Source: Chitinivibrionales bacterium (GTDB lineage Bacteria > Fibrobacterota > Chitinivibrionia > Chitinivibrionales > JANQEN01). Taken from it: 64,000 bases of DNA. Positions 27,814-36,442 of the stretch are shown in pieces. The number at the start of each line of letters is the position of its first letter. Within the stretch, counting starts at the first letter, position 1. The notes beneath the pieces are model-generated. The model did no database searches, was not told the origin of the DNA, and saw only the letters and a program-made list of their open reading frames with translations. The stretch covers positions 62,001-126,000 of the forward strand of contig JANQEN010000055.1 in NCBI GenBank assembly GCA_028278335.1. Direction: 5' to 3'. Made by a program: the position numbers and the translations under genes.

Positions 27814-28782
27814 ATGCACAATAATAACATAATGACAGCAATTACCTTTGATAAATCATTAGAGATTCAACAACTCCCCTACCCTGATAGAAAACCCAAA
27901 GATGCGATTGTCCGGGTAACCATGACAGGAATCTGCAATACGGACTTGGAAATCACCAAAGGATATGTTCCTGGTTTTTCGGGAGTTTTGGGTCATGAAT
28001 TCATAGGTATTGTTCAAGAGGCAAAGGATATCACGCTGATTGGAAAACGATGTACTGCTGAAATAAATTTTGGGTGCGGAGTCTGCAACTATTGCACCAA
28101 TGGATTGGAACGCCACTGCCCACATCGCTCGGTGCTTGGCATTATCAATCAGCAGGGATGCTTTGCTGATTACGTTTCAGTTCCTGAAAAATCGCTTGTC
28201 CATATTCCTGACGAGATATCAAATCGCCGAGCCATATTTATCGAACCGCTTGCTGCAGCCCTAGAAATTCTTGACCAAGTCACTATAACAAAGAGAACAA
28301 AAGTTCTGCTTTTGGGTGATGGTAAGCTTGGATTGCTCATTGGTTATATGCTTGCCTCAACAGGGTGTAATCTCACGGTTGTTGGTAAGCATCGTCATAA
28401 ACTCAACTATTTGGTAGCCACCTCTGCCAGAATTGTACAACGTGATTCCTTTGCAGAGGACATCTATGATGTAGTGGTTGAGGCAACCGGAAATAGTAGT
28501 GCCCTCACAATGGCCATGAATTGTATTAAGCCTCGAGGTACTATTGTTTTAAAAAGTACCTACGCTCAGGACATGCAATTTAATCCCTCCCAATTGGTAG
28601 TCAATGAGGTTTCCTTGATAGGTTCACGATGCGGCCAATTCTCTAAGGCTATAGATTTTTTATTGCACAACAACATCCCCTTAGAGGACATGATCGATGG
28701 AGAGTTCTCTTTAGCTCAAGGAATTGAGGCATTTGAGTTTTCCAGTAGACCGAAAACTATCAAAACTATTTTAGTACCCTAA
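27814..28782 (+). CDS. Zinc-dependent alcohol dehydrogenase (MDR family)
   Basis: A 322-aa medium-chain dehydrogenase/reductase. The catalytic-zinc residues are Cys in MTGICNTDLE and the GHEFIGIV glutamate/histidine motif. The structural-zinc lobe is CGVCNYC then RHC, with four Cys. The Rossmann motif is LLLGDGKLGLLIGY, which has Gly-Asp-Gly where most members have G-x-G-x-x-G. It is slightly shorter than usual (340-370). It oxidises an alcohol or sugar alcohol with NAD(P)+; substrate unknown. AGGA lies eight bases before the ATG. It is divergent from the ProRS-like gene with a 135-bp shared promoter region. Confidence 0.9.
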   Translation: MHNNNIMTAITFDKSLEIQQLPYPDRKPKDAIVRVTMTGICNTDLEITKGYVPGFSGVLGHEFIGIVQEAKDITLIGKRCTAEINFGCGVCNYCTNGLERHCPHRSVLGIINQQGCFADYVSVPEKSLVHIPDEISNRRAIFIEPLAAALEILDQVTITKRTKVLLLGDGKLGLLIGYMLASTGCNLTVVGKHRHKLNYLVATSARIVQRDSFAEDIYDVVVEATGNSSALTMAMNCIKPRGTIVLKSTYAQDMQFNPSQLVVNEVSLIGSRCGQFSKAIDFLLHNNIPLEDMIDGEFSLAQGIEAFEFSSRPKTIKTILVP

Positions 28783-28952
28783 TCCTAAGTAATTATACCC
28801 AGAGATCACAATAAACCATTACCCAACATTACTCAACCATTTCCATATTTGTAATTATTATTTTAAATAACAACAATTTTTCCAGTAATACGTTCAAATA
28901 GATTGAATGGTTTGTACACTATTCTATAAAAACTTGTGATAAGGAGTTTTAT

Positions 28953-30308
28953 TTGGAATATATCGAATGTCAAATAACCCAAGGTGTTGGATACTGCACC
29001 GACAATGATTGTCCATGCACATTGACTGAAATTCCACAGGGAACGGGTTTCCTATTTATCTCTCCCGAGGTCGTTACCTTTCGAAAAGATGCATTGAGTC
29101 AGGTTGATTTGCAAGCAAAATTAAAACCCATGATCGAGCGAGGTGAGGATGTTTCCGTAACGCGCTATGAGCCGATTCTTATTTGTGAAGAGGGGGCAAA
29201 AAGAAGACACCTTGATTTAACTATCGCCGCAGATGATGCGGTTCTTTGGTGGAAAGAGCATAAAGCTCCTCTTAGAGAAACGCCGGTCTTAAGCTCAGAA
29301 GCAGCCAACATGCCAAATGGGACGCCTCTTGCTCCAGATGATACTTTTACCAATATTAAAGAGCCAGACAAAAAACATTTTGGGCAGATCGCACAAGCCC
29401 CACACCCGCAAAAAGTAGCCAATCCCTTCTCTGGTCTTCCTGCAGAGGAAGAGGTCTCCGATGATGATGTGCTCTCTCAATTCAAGGGGACACCACTTGG
29501 CGAGATGGCTGCAAAAATGGCAGGTGACCATATGGAGCACGCCAGTTTCACCACCACAGACACAGCAATTCCTGCTACAATAATAAAATCAAGGGAATTC
29601 AATGACACCTTAGACCTTCCCGCACCACCACCGGAACAGAGGAAGAAGAGAAAGTATAAGGGTAAGAGAAAACCCATATTTCTTATTATTCTGCTAAGCA
29701 TATTATCAATTGCTGTTATTGGAGCTGTTTTTTACCTAGTAAAATATCCAGAATTATTTACCAACCAAGGTAAAAAATTAGAATTGGTACAAAAGGTCCT
29801 GGCCACCACAGAGGAGGAAGAGGAGTTTGATGGTACCATAGCCTTTGAAGAAGAACCAGAGCCTCCAGCTCCTGAGCCAGTGGTGGAGAAAGTTGAAGTG
29901 GAGAAGGTTGAGGAACCCCCTATTGTATCACCCCCTAAACCTGAGCCTCCAGCTCCAAAGCCGGTAAAAGAGAACCTTACCCAGCCTTTTTTTGCATCCT
30001 CTTACTCCTTTAGAGATATTCAATACTATGGTTCTATCTTTTTTTCCAATGTTTCATCCTCCGGAGGACACTATTCACAAAAAGTTTCTCCCATGGGAAG
30101 TACGAAGGTGTATCATGTCAAGGGGACCTTTACCTATTCAGAACAACGGATACTGTTTCAACCTGAAAATGCTCAGGTAGATGTGATTTGGGTGTTGGAG
30201 CATCTTAATTCTAGTGCAGGAGTGGCGAAATTTTTTGATCCTAAAAAAGAGAATCGTAGTACTGCTTATATTGATTTAGAAGTATGTAAAACTGCGGATT
30301 GTCTTTAG
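28953..30308 (+). CDS. Single-pass membrane protein with TonB-like P/E/K spacer, unknown function
   Basis: A 451-aa protein starting at TTG; AAGGAG sits six bases before it and no ATG fits. Layout: a ~100-residue N-domain with a CTDNDCPC cysteine cluster, a polar linker, a basic stretch (RKKRKYKGKRK), one membrane helix about residues 243-263, an acidic stretch, then a Pro/Glu/Val/Lys-rich segment (about 290-345) like the periplasmic spacer of TonB, and a ~100-residue C-terminal domain. The N-part is thus cytoplasmic and the C-domain periplasmic. It converges on the eCIS cluster. I know no family for either end domain. Confidence 0.75.
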   Translation: MEYIECQITQGVGYCTDNDCPCTLTEIPQGTGFLFISPEVVTFRKDALSQVDLQAKLKPMIERGEDVSVTRYEPILICEEGAKRRHLDLTIAADDAVLWWKEHKAPLRETPVLSSEAANMPNGTPLAPDDTFTNIKEPDKKHFGQIAQAPHPQKVANPFSGLPAEEEVSDDDVLSQFKGTPLGEMAAKMAGDHMEHASFTTTDTAIPATIIKSREFNDTLDLPAPPPEQRKKRKYKGKRKPIFLIILLSILSIAVIGAVFYLVKYPELFTNQGKKLELVQKVLATTEEEEEFDGTIAFEEEPEPPAPEPVVEKVEVEKVEEPPIVSPPKPEPPAPKPVKENLTQPFFASSYSFRDIQYYGSIFFSNVSSSGGHYSQKVSPMGSTKVYHVKGTFTYSEQRILFQPENAQVDVIWVLEHLNSSAGVAKFFDPKKENRSTAYIDLEVCKTADCL

Positions 30309-30317
30309 GTGATTTTT

Positions 30318-30535
30318 CATATTTTTTTATACATCAAAGTCGTCGGGATGCTGCCCGACAGCAGCCTTACTTTTCTTCTATAGCGAAGAAAAGTAAGCAA
30401 AAGACGCCACCCCGCAATCGCACTTTTTCGCCTCAGGTTCAGGCACTCGTTAAACTCGGTTTCACCTCAGACAGCAACTCGTGCTCTTCTGAACCATTCG
30501 GCGGTGCGATTGAAGGGGATTAAAATCGCCAAAAA
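30318..30535. repeat. Hairpin-rich dispersed intergenic repeat
   Basis: Contains the stems GTCGGG-atgctg-CCCGAC (30342-30359) and ACTTTTCTTC-tatagc-GAAGAAAAGT (30369-30394), then a GC-rich tract ending GGGATTAAAATCGCCAAAAA. The end is similar, in reverse, to the start of the repeat at 6270 (TTTTTGGGCGATT). A 74-codon plus frame over it is not a credible gene. Confidence 0.45.
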
Positions 30536-30630
30536 TATATAATTAGATTCTTTAACTATTTACACCATTGCTTTTTAAATCCTAAAGAATTGGTTTCATG
30601 ATTGAAATTTTGATATACACTTTTGAATAT

Positions 30631-30731
30631 ATACCGCTTCTCAAAAATAATGTCCTATGCTGTGTTGCGGCATAACTGTTTCTATAAGAGTTTTGTAAAA
30701 ATCATGGGACAAAACTTTTGAGAAACAGTAT
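30631..30731. mobile_element. 101-bp MITE-like element with 25-bp terminal inverted repeats
   Basis: The left end 30631-30655 (ATACCGCTTCTCAAAAATAA...) and the reverse complement of 30707-30731 (ATACTGTTTCTCAAAAGTTT...) agree at 20 of 25 positions, sharing TTCTCAAAA and TGTCC. The ends are flanked by TA-rich sequence compatible with a TA or ATA target. It has no coding capacity. It lies nine bases beyond the stop of the last eCIS gene, at the edge of the cluster. Confidence 0.55.
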
Positions 30732-30739
30732 AACACCAT

Positions 30740-31996
30740 CTACCACTTGACGGTTAATCCCCCACCCCATACTGGTCTACGGGCAGGATCAGGAGGCATA
30801 CCCTCAGGGTAATCACCAAAGGGGAATGTTACGGTCGGTCCAACCTCAAGAGTTGGTCCCTTTTGACACTTTCCTTTAGCATCCTCTATCTCTTTAATAG
30901 CTTGGTACAATTTGTCAATATTTTCAATGATATGGGCAGCCCTACCCACATCATCTTCAGGAGCTGTTTCCTGAGCACCAGAGTTGTATTTACTAAACTC
31001 CTTTTGAACTGTGTTTATTTTTTCGATAGCTGATCGCGGTGCTGTAAATACGCACTTATCCCCAATCAGTGTGAAAGTGATTCCCGTTGTAACCGTATTG
31101 TTTTGTAAGTTCATTGCAGCAGATGCTTTAATGGTGATATCAGGAATACCATTAAGGGTGACTGACATGGATACTGTAATCGGGGGTCCCAGTTTTGCCG
31201 GGTCCTCTGGCTTCGGTTCAGGAGGGCTAACAAGACCCGCAAGATCACTTATTTCACCTTTAATAGAGATTTGTAAATTCATTGGATTGGATATGGGGAT
31301 TGATTTAAATTGTAGCTCCATGCTTTTTGGAATAGAGATTTTGAACTTTCCTATGTAAATATCCAATTCATGATCGGTGAGTTTTGAAAGACCAATATCG
31401 GGTAAACTTGATGCCTCTTCCTCTTTTTTTTCTGGTGTGAGTGTCTTTTTGGCTGTTTCTGGAGGCGTTGTAAGTAGTTCAGGGGGAAAGTTATAGGATG
31501 CATGCTTTTTGTACAACTTAATTGATATGTTTCCACCATTGGTTGAATAGACAGTGGGTCGATCAACTTCAACTCGTCCTTTTGGTATACCCAATGTTTT
31601 TAAGGACTCCTTGACAGTACTCATATTCGTCGTTAAAGTCTCTCTCTGTTGTTCTAATTTTTTCGTGTCGTACTGTAAGGCACTATCAAGGTATGCCGAC
31701 ACCTCTACATAGGCATCAGGATTTGCAGCCACCAGGCTGGTATATGCTTGAGCAAGCTCAATTAACTTTTGATTATCCGATCCAGTAGATTCAGAGGGAG
31801 TAATTGAATAGGTCTTTTCTGGAAAAACAATCTCTTTACCAAAGGGACTTGGCAGAAAAGGAATTCCACTGATTTGTGAATTGGGTTGCCTTTGAAGTAG
31901 CAAAGATGACTGACCAGAATTTCCAGATTTCTTCTTGTTTGAAGCTGCTGGTGTGAAGTTGGAATTGTTTTTTGATGCGGTCGTTTTTTTATTCAT
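30740..31996 (-). CDS. Putative eCIS cargo, OmpA-like domain
   Basis: A 418-aa soluble protein without signal peptide and the last gene of the eCIS cluster. The N-terminus has NFTPAA at residues 13-18 and LLLQRQ at about 32-37, the tag shared with the other payload genes. Residues about 75-165 resemble an OmpA-type peptidoglycan-binding fold (YVEVSAYLDSA, QQRETL, LGIPKGRVEV), weakly. A Pro/Lys/Glu linker follows, then a beta-rich domain (about 205-310), a helical part (310-375) and a C-terminal tail ending WGGGLTVKW. Function unknown. The OmpA link is tentative. Confidence 0.65.
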   Translation of the reverse strand: MNKKTTASKNNSNFTPAASNKKKSGNSGQSSLLLQRQPNSQISGIPFLPSPFGKEIVFPEKTYSITPSESTGSDNQKLIELAQAYTSLVAANPDAYVEVSAYLDSALQYDTKKLEQQRETLTTNMSTVKESLKTLGIPKGRVEVDRPTVYSTNGGNISIKLYKKHASYNFPPELLTTPPETAKKTLTPEKKEEEASSLPDIGLSKLTDHELDIYIGKFKISIPKSMELQFKSIPISNPMNLQISIKGEISDLAGLVSPPEPKPEDPAKLGPPITVSMSVTLNGIPDITIKASAAMNLQNNTVTTGITFTLIGDKCVFTAPRSAIEKINTVQKEFSKYNSGAQETAPEDDVGRAAHIIENIDKLYQAIKEIEDAKGKCQKGPTLEVGPTVTFPFGDYPEGMPPDPARRPVWGGGLTVKW

Positions 31997-32063
31997 TGGT
32001 ATACCATTCTTTAATCTATTAAAACTTAATAATAATCTTATAAATGCAAAAAAATAAACCTAT

Positions 32064-33776
32064 CTAAGGAAAATCTACCGGTGCTCTATTGGGAAACATT
32101 GGTCCTGCATGTAATACCCGAACTGTCTGTGGATCATCCAGATGAAAGCTGCTCCGGGTTAAACTACGTAATTTATCTCTTAGTACAATGAGCAACAACG
32201 CATTTGCGTGGGCATTTGGATCGGTTGGTGCAGCAGTTAAGGCTGTCTGTTCTGGATCGGAAGATTGAAGATAGGTAGTTTCATCGCTCAGGATATCGAC
32301 ATCTTGGCCAGGGACAAGTTCAGCAGCATCACCTAATCTGCGGACAAATCCTTCTGATAGAGCCAGGTCAATAAGAGTCACCGGTGGATTATTTGGATCT
32401 GCAGGGTCAACACTTCGGTTGTGGGTTGTCAAATTCTCGACCTTTGACCAATAGGGTAAGGTTTGCGAGTAGTGCACCCCGGGCTCTACATCAGTATTCC
32501 AATCGGAAGGATTTTTATAGATGTGGTCAAAGCCAAAAAGATAGATATCTCCGGCATTACTCCAAGAGTCCTCGAACCACGTATTCACTATCTGCGCACC
32601 ATTTTCTGCTGCAGTGGGTTGTGCAGATGGCGGCAAACTCGATGCTGGGGTAAATATTGTACCGGTGTAGCTATGTCCCATCCCTCGCAATCGACGGGCA
32701 GCAACCTCATAATGAGCCGCATTATTTAGTTTCTCGGTAGTTGGCATGGCATCAAAATTGGGTGTTCCAATATAACCTTCATCACCCACACTTGATGTGC
32801 CCGCATGCATTGCCTCATGCAGCATGGTTACTTGTGAGCTATTATCACCAGGATTATCCATCACATGAGGATCAAGAAATATCGACGTACTGTTCGCCAT
32901 TCCTGCGACGTAGGTTTCACTTGAGTATCCCGATCTATCTGTAATTATTTGATCAGCCGTATGAATGGATCTCATTGCTGATTTTCCAGCAGTATAGCGA
33001 TTGACAGCAGTCGTGACGTGAGCTGCATCTAAAGTTGTGGGATCGGTATAACCGAATACTTGTTCAAGATGCACTCGGTTTGCTGGTAGAAGAACCTCGT
33101 CAATCAAGGCCTCTGTATTACTAACAAGGGTACTAAGATTTGCCGTTTCCGTTGCATTTCTTGGCCCCACCTCAATATCCGCAGGATTACCCAATTGGGA
33201 ATCCGGATTTACAAATTGAATAGCTAACATGAGGTCAAGGAAATTTGTGTAATCATCGGTTGCCATAGCATCGACAATGGTAGGATTAAACAGCAAGGAA
33301 CTCTCAACCATCGCTATATCTGCTGGAGACATGTCATCCAATTGTCGCTGGATGGCAAGACGCAATCCTTCATAATTAGCAGCAACATCTGGCGAAGATA
33401 TGCCTGGAAGCAAGTTACTTATATCCGAAGCATCGGGTATTCTTCTGCATTGGATAGTATGATCATTGGTTGATGTAATTGTAGACAGAGCATCATCTTG
33501 ATTTGTTCCAGTTTGTGAAACATTTGAAGAAGAGGAGACAGCATGATCGGGCATACACATAACACAATCTGCTACAGAATCTGCCTCTTTCTCATATTCA
33601 TCATCCGGTTTTCCTACGGTCAATTTTGGCTGAACAGCTAAATGATCAAACAAAAGATCTGTTTTAAACAGAGGTTCATCAATACCCTGCTTAGCCTCTG
33701 CTTTGTTGTGCCCATTTTTTTGTGCAGCAGGGGTCATTGATTGCTTTGTATCATTTGTGGTTAGCTGTTTTGTCAT
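32064..33776 (-). CDS. Putative eCIS cargo metallopeptidase (HExxH)
   Basis: A 570-aa protein with no signal peptide. It has SMTPAA at residues 13-18, then the segment LTVGKPDDEYEKEADSVAD (51-69), a motif widespread in eCIS-linked DUF4157 proteins and also present in the protein at 36443-38299. The DUF4157 domain itself is absent. The C-terminal half carries a zinc-peptidase motif HEAMH at residues 320-324 followed by AGTSSVGDEGY, and a Glu in HYEVAARR (about residue 359) that could be the third ligand. Unusual Cys pairs occur at 71-74 and 110. I infer a protease payload of the injection system; the target is unknown. Confidence 0.75.
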   Translation of the reverse strand: MTKQLTTNDTKQSMTPAAQKNGHNKAEAKQGIDEPLFKTDLLFDHLAVQPKLTVGKPDDEYEKEADSVADCVMCMPDHAVSSSSNVSQTGTNQDDALSTITSTNDHTIQCRRIPDASDISNLLPGISSPDVAANYEGLRLAIQRQLDDMSPADIAMVESSLLFNPTIVDAMATDDYTNFLDLMLAIQFVNPDSQLGNPADIEVGPRNATETANLSTLVSNTEALIDEVLLPANRVHLEQVFGYTDPTTLDAAHVTTAVNRYTAGKSAMRSIHTADQIITDRSGYSSETYVAGMANSTSIFLDPHVMDNPGDNSSQVTMLHEAMHAGTSSVGDEGYIGTPNFDAMPTTEKLNNAAHYEVAARRLRGMGHSYTGTIFTPASSLPPSAQPTAAENGAQIVNTWFEDSWSNAGDIYLFGFDHIYKNPSDWNTDVEPGVHYSQTLPYWSKVENLTTHNRSVDPADPNNPPVTLIDLALSEGFVRRLGDAAELVPGQDVDILSDETTYLQSSDPEQTALTAAPTDPNAHANALLLIVLRDKLRSLTRSSFHLDDPQTVRVLHAGPMFPNRAPVDFP

Positions 33777-33826
33777 GTAATACCAATTAATTCGTTATAA
33801 TTTTATTCAATTTACTATTAAGATTT

Positions 33827-36019
33827 TTACGGAGGACTTCCATCAGGCGCATACCCTGCATGTCCATTTAAATCAAAGTGATGTACATCACCTAAAGCTT
33901 GATGAGGAAACGTTGACAATCCCCAACGCATATTCCCCTCATCGATCATGGCTGTAACAAAGTGCTCCGGCATATGAAGAAACCCCAAGGCAGGATTTCT
34001 TGTGTCGCCAGGAGTTGTAGAGGGGTTACCTCGTTGCATTGGTGTGCGTACGATCTCGTAATCCCGCAATATCCTAATATATTGTTGATCAGCTGAATGA
34101 GGGTAGCCATGATGGAGTGTTTGCCAAAAGAAATCATCCATAAGCGCCTGAATTTCTGCGACAGCCGCAGTTTGCTCTTTCCTTTCCGATGTGGGAATAG
34201 TGCTTAAAAGATCCGATTCAGAGACTGTTTCAGGATTGGTAATTGGTGTTCTTGTTACTGTATGATAATTTGTATGAAAGGCAAGACTGAGGTAGCTTGC
34301 TAAGCTATCAGAAGTAAACCTAAACCGTTCATACACATCGGCGGAGGATTCATCAGGGCCTTGAACACCAACATTTGCTGTTTCATCGTCATAGGGATTG
34401 GTTCGCATGAAGGCAACAGCGCGATCATAGACAGCCACAGCTGGTTGTCGTAAGGTTCTCGTTGCTGCGGTGGCATTTCCCTCTTCACCACCATAGTGAG
34501 TGTTTTCACCTTCAATAGTGCGAGTAGGTATGTACGGTTGATTGCGATAATTAACATCAACTGCAGATCCGGAGGCATGTTTGCTGGAATTGGGACCGGA
34601 TCGCCATCCACGAATAGTATCTAATTGAGCATATTCCCGAACCGAGGGTGGTCGACCATCTGCAGGAAGCGCATCATATTCTGATTGCAGATGTGTTTCA
34701 ACTGTATTGAGTCTACTACTCATCGCAGGATTGACTTCGACATTACGACCAAGGAAATTATTATTCACAAGATAGGAAGGTTTACATTGTACAGCTATGT
34801 CTTTACTTTGAGCAATAGGTGAAATGTTTAGAAAGTTTTGGGGAGTATCATTTGTAGATTGTTCGATTTTTCTTTGTACCACAGCGCCTCTTCCCCCGCG
34901 TCTTACCGGTTCTTGGTATGCATCATCGGAAATTCTCATACCCAACTCACTTAACCAATGCGATGGATTAATCCCGGACTGTTCTTCAGAGTGTGAGGTA
35001 AAGGTGACTTGACTACCAGCAGCAGCCCCTTCTGCTGGTGCTACTTGCACGGCAAAATGTACATGCACCCCCATACCCGGTGGGACACTACCGGCAACTC
35101 CAGCGGCATTTTCCCGGGTATTTCCCATCAAACCAATCGCTTGACCAGGATGTACTGTATCCCCAGCTTGCACTAATACTGCATCTAAATGTGCGTAGTG
35201 AGTATAGAGCGGCGTTGTACCGGCAATCTCAGTTTCAGGTGGATTGGGATGATAAATACGAACAATATTACCATATCCTGATCCCCAGGCACGTCTCTCT
35301 CCCGGTTGCACATCTCCTGGACCAGCAAAAACTACTCTACCAGCAATTGGTGCATACACACCGGTTCCACGCGTTCCAGGTACATCCATCGCAGCATGGA
35401 CTCTACCCTCAATACGGCGGTTTCTTGCTTGATACTGTGCCTCAGTCTCCTCAGGGTCACGGCGAGCAGGCCCTCGCACTGCCATGGTTCTTCCCTGCCG
35501 TCCATGTTCAACAAGGGCTGGAGCAGAGGCATCTTCATCGATATCAGGATCTTGCCTTCGATCATGTGCTCTGCTTAGGTCTTGTATCAACTCTTCTATT
35601 CGTGTTGCATTTCCCTCAATATCTGAAAGCCATCGAATTAAATTCACATCACCATTGCTGGACAATTCTCCTGCGATTCGGTATCGTATTTCACCTCGCA
35701 ATAGGGCTAATCCTTCATCGCTATTTGCCCATGTCCGTGTATAGCGAGCATTTTGTCCAGCTACTTGAACCGAAACATCATCCTGTTCCATAACATAGAT
35801 TCGAAAAAGGTCAAGTAGTGAAATATCGCTTTGTAAAGCAGCTTGAGAATTGTCTTCGTATCGTTGGATTATTGGTGAACAGGATAATACGTTATTAATG
35901 TCAAAATTATTATCCCCTTTCTCAGAGGACGTATAACTTTCAGAATTAGCCCCCTTTTTAATTGACGCAGCAGGTTTAAAAGATCCTTGAGAATCACTTT
36001 GTGAAAATTGAGCAGACAT
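33827..36019 (-). CDS. Putative eCIS cargo: M23 + M15 double peptidoglycan peptidase
   Basis: A 730-aa protein with no signal peptide. The tag SFKPAA is at residues 13-18, with SPIIQR at 48-53. An M23/LytM domain lies about 200-330 with ligands H208/D212 (VHAAMDV) and H319/H321 (GVHVHF). After a linker with further VQRK and VQCK motifs (381, 410) comes an M15/VanY-like domain with H481 and D488 (SKHASGSAVDV) and a late HH at about 713 (DVHHFDL). All expected zinc ligands are visible for M23; M15 assignment is from the SxHxxGxAxD pattern. Two enzymes cutting peptide stems in one signal-less protein fit an injected bacteriolytic payload. Confidence 0.85.
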   Translation of the reverse strand: MSAQFSQSDSQGSFKPAASIKKGANSESYTSSEKGDNNFDINNVLSCSPIIQRYEDNSQAALQSDISLLDLFRIYVMEQDDVSVQVAGQNARYTRTWANSDEGLALLRGEIRYRIAGELSSNGDVNLIRWLSDIEGNATRIEELIQDLSRAHDRRQDPDIDEDASAPALVEHGRQGRTMAVRGPARRDPEETEAQYQARNRRIEGRVHAAMDVPGTRGTGVYAPIAGRVVFAGPGDVQPGERRAWGSGYGNIVRIYHPNPPETEIAGTTPLYTHYAHLDAVLVQAGDTVHPGQAIGLMGNTRENAAGVAGSVPPGMGVHVHFAVQVAPAEGAAAGSQVTFTSHSEEQSGINPSHWLSELGMRISDDAYQEPVRRGGRGAVVQRKIEQSTNDTPQNFLNISPIAQSKDIAVQCKPSYLVNNNFLGRNVEVNPAMSSRLNTVETHLQSEYDALPADGRPPSVREYAQLDTIRGWRSGPNSSKHASGSAVDVNYRNQPYIPTRTIEGENTHYGGEEGNATAATRTLRQPAVAVYDRAVAFMRTNPYDDETANVGVQGPDESSADVYERFRFTSDSLASYLSLAFHTNYHTVTRTPITNPETVSESDLLSTIPTSERKEQTAAVAEIQALMDDFFWQTLHHGYPHSADQQYIRILRDYEIVRTPMQRGNPSTTPGDTRNPALGFLHMPEHFVTAMIDEGNMRWGLSTFPHQALGDVHHFDLNGHAGYAPDGSPP

Positions 36020-36033
36020 GATTCTAACACGAC

Positions 36034-36426
36034 TCAGTGATTTTCATTTTCAAAATAGAGGTTAATTTTTGAACGAACGACACTTGAATTATTATCGCAA
36101 ACAAAGGTGAGCTCTACAGAATACGTTTCATTGAATTTAGTTTTTAGATTAATTCCGTAGGAGGGAAAGACAACCCATATTTTAGCAGTCTCCTTAGGCT
36201 TTAATGAGATCGGATTTGTAAGCAGATCATAGTTAGGTAGATGGTAGCATTTAATTTCTTTCATTGGAATAGATTGATTCCCAATTAAAAGAGTACAGGA
36301 TTGGTAATATAGATCAACAACCCTATCTGTAGGATTTTCTAGGACAAATTCTCCATGGTCAATTACGGGTTTCTCTCCAGGAAAAACATTTATTTCATAT
36401 TCAATTGGTTGAATTTTCGCTATCAT
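36034..36426 (-). CDS. Hypothetical beta-sandwich-like protein in eCIS payload region
   Basis: A 130-aa protein without signal peptide and without the PAA tag. The sequence has features of an Ig-like or MSP-like beta sandwich: GEFVLENPTDRVVDLYYQSC, then LKPKETAKIWVVFPSYG, then a C-terminal strand. AAGGAAAGG lies before the ATG. It sits 16 bp after the DUF4157 gene and 14 bp before the M23/M15 gene, so it is co-transcribed with both. A chaperone, adaptor or immunity role is possible; nothing in the sequence decides it. Confidence 0.7.
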   Translation of the reverse strand: MIAKIQPIEYEINVFPGEKPVIDHGEFVLENPTDRVVDLYYQSCTLLIGNQSIPMKEIKCYHLPNYDLLTNPISLKPKETAKIWVVFPSYGINLKTKFNETYSVELTFVCDNNSSVVRSKINLYFENENH

Positions 36427-36442
36427 TGCAATTTGCCTTTCC

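Noticed and set aside
30299..30523. 74-codon plus-strand frame
   Set aside because: It falls on hairpin repeats after the stop of the 451-aa gene.
35038..35793. 251-codon plus-strand frame opposite the M23/M15 gene
   Set aside because: It is the antisense of a gene with clear domains; the translation is rich in His/Leu/Gln as expected for a shadow frame.
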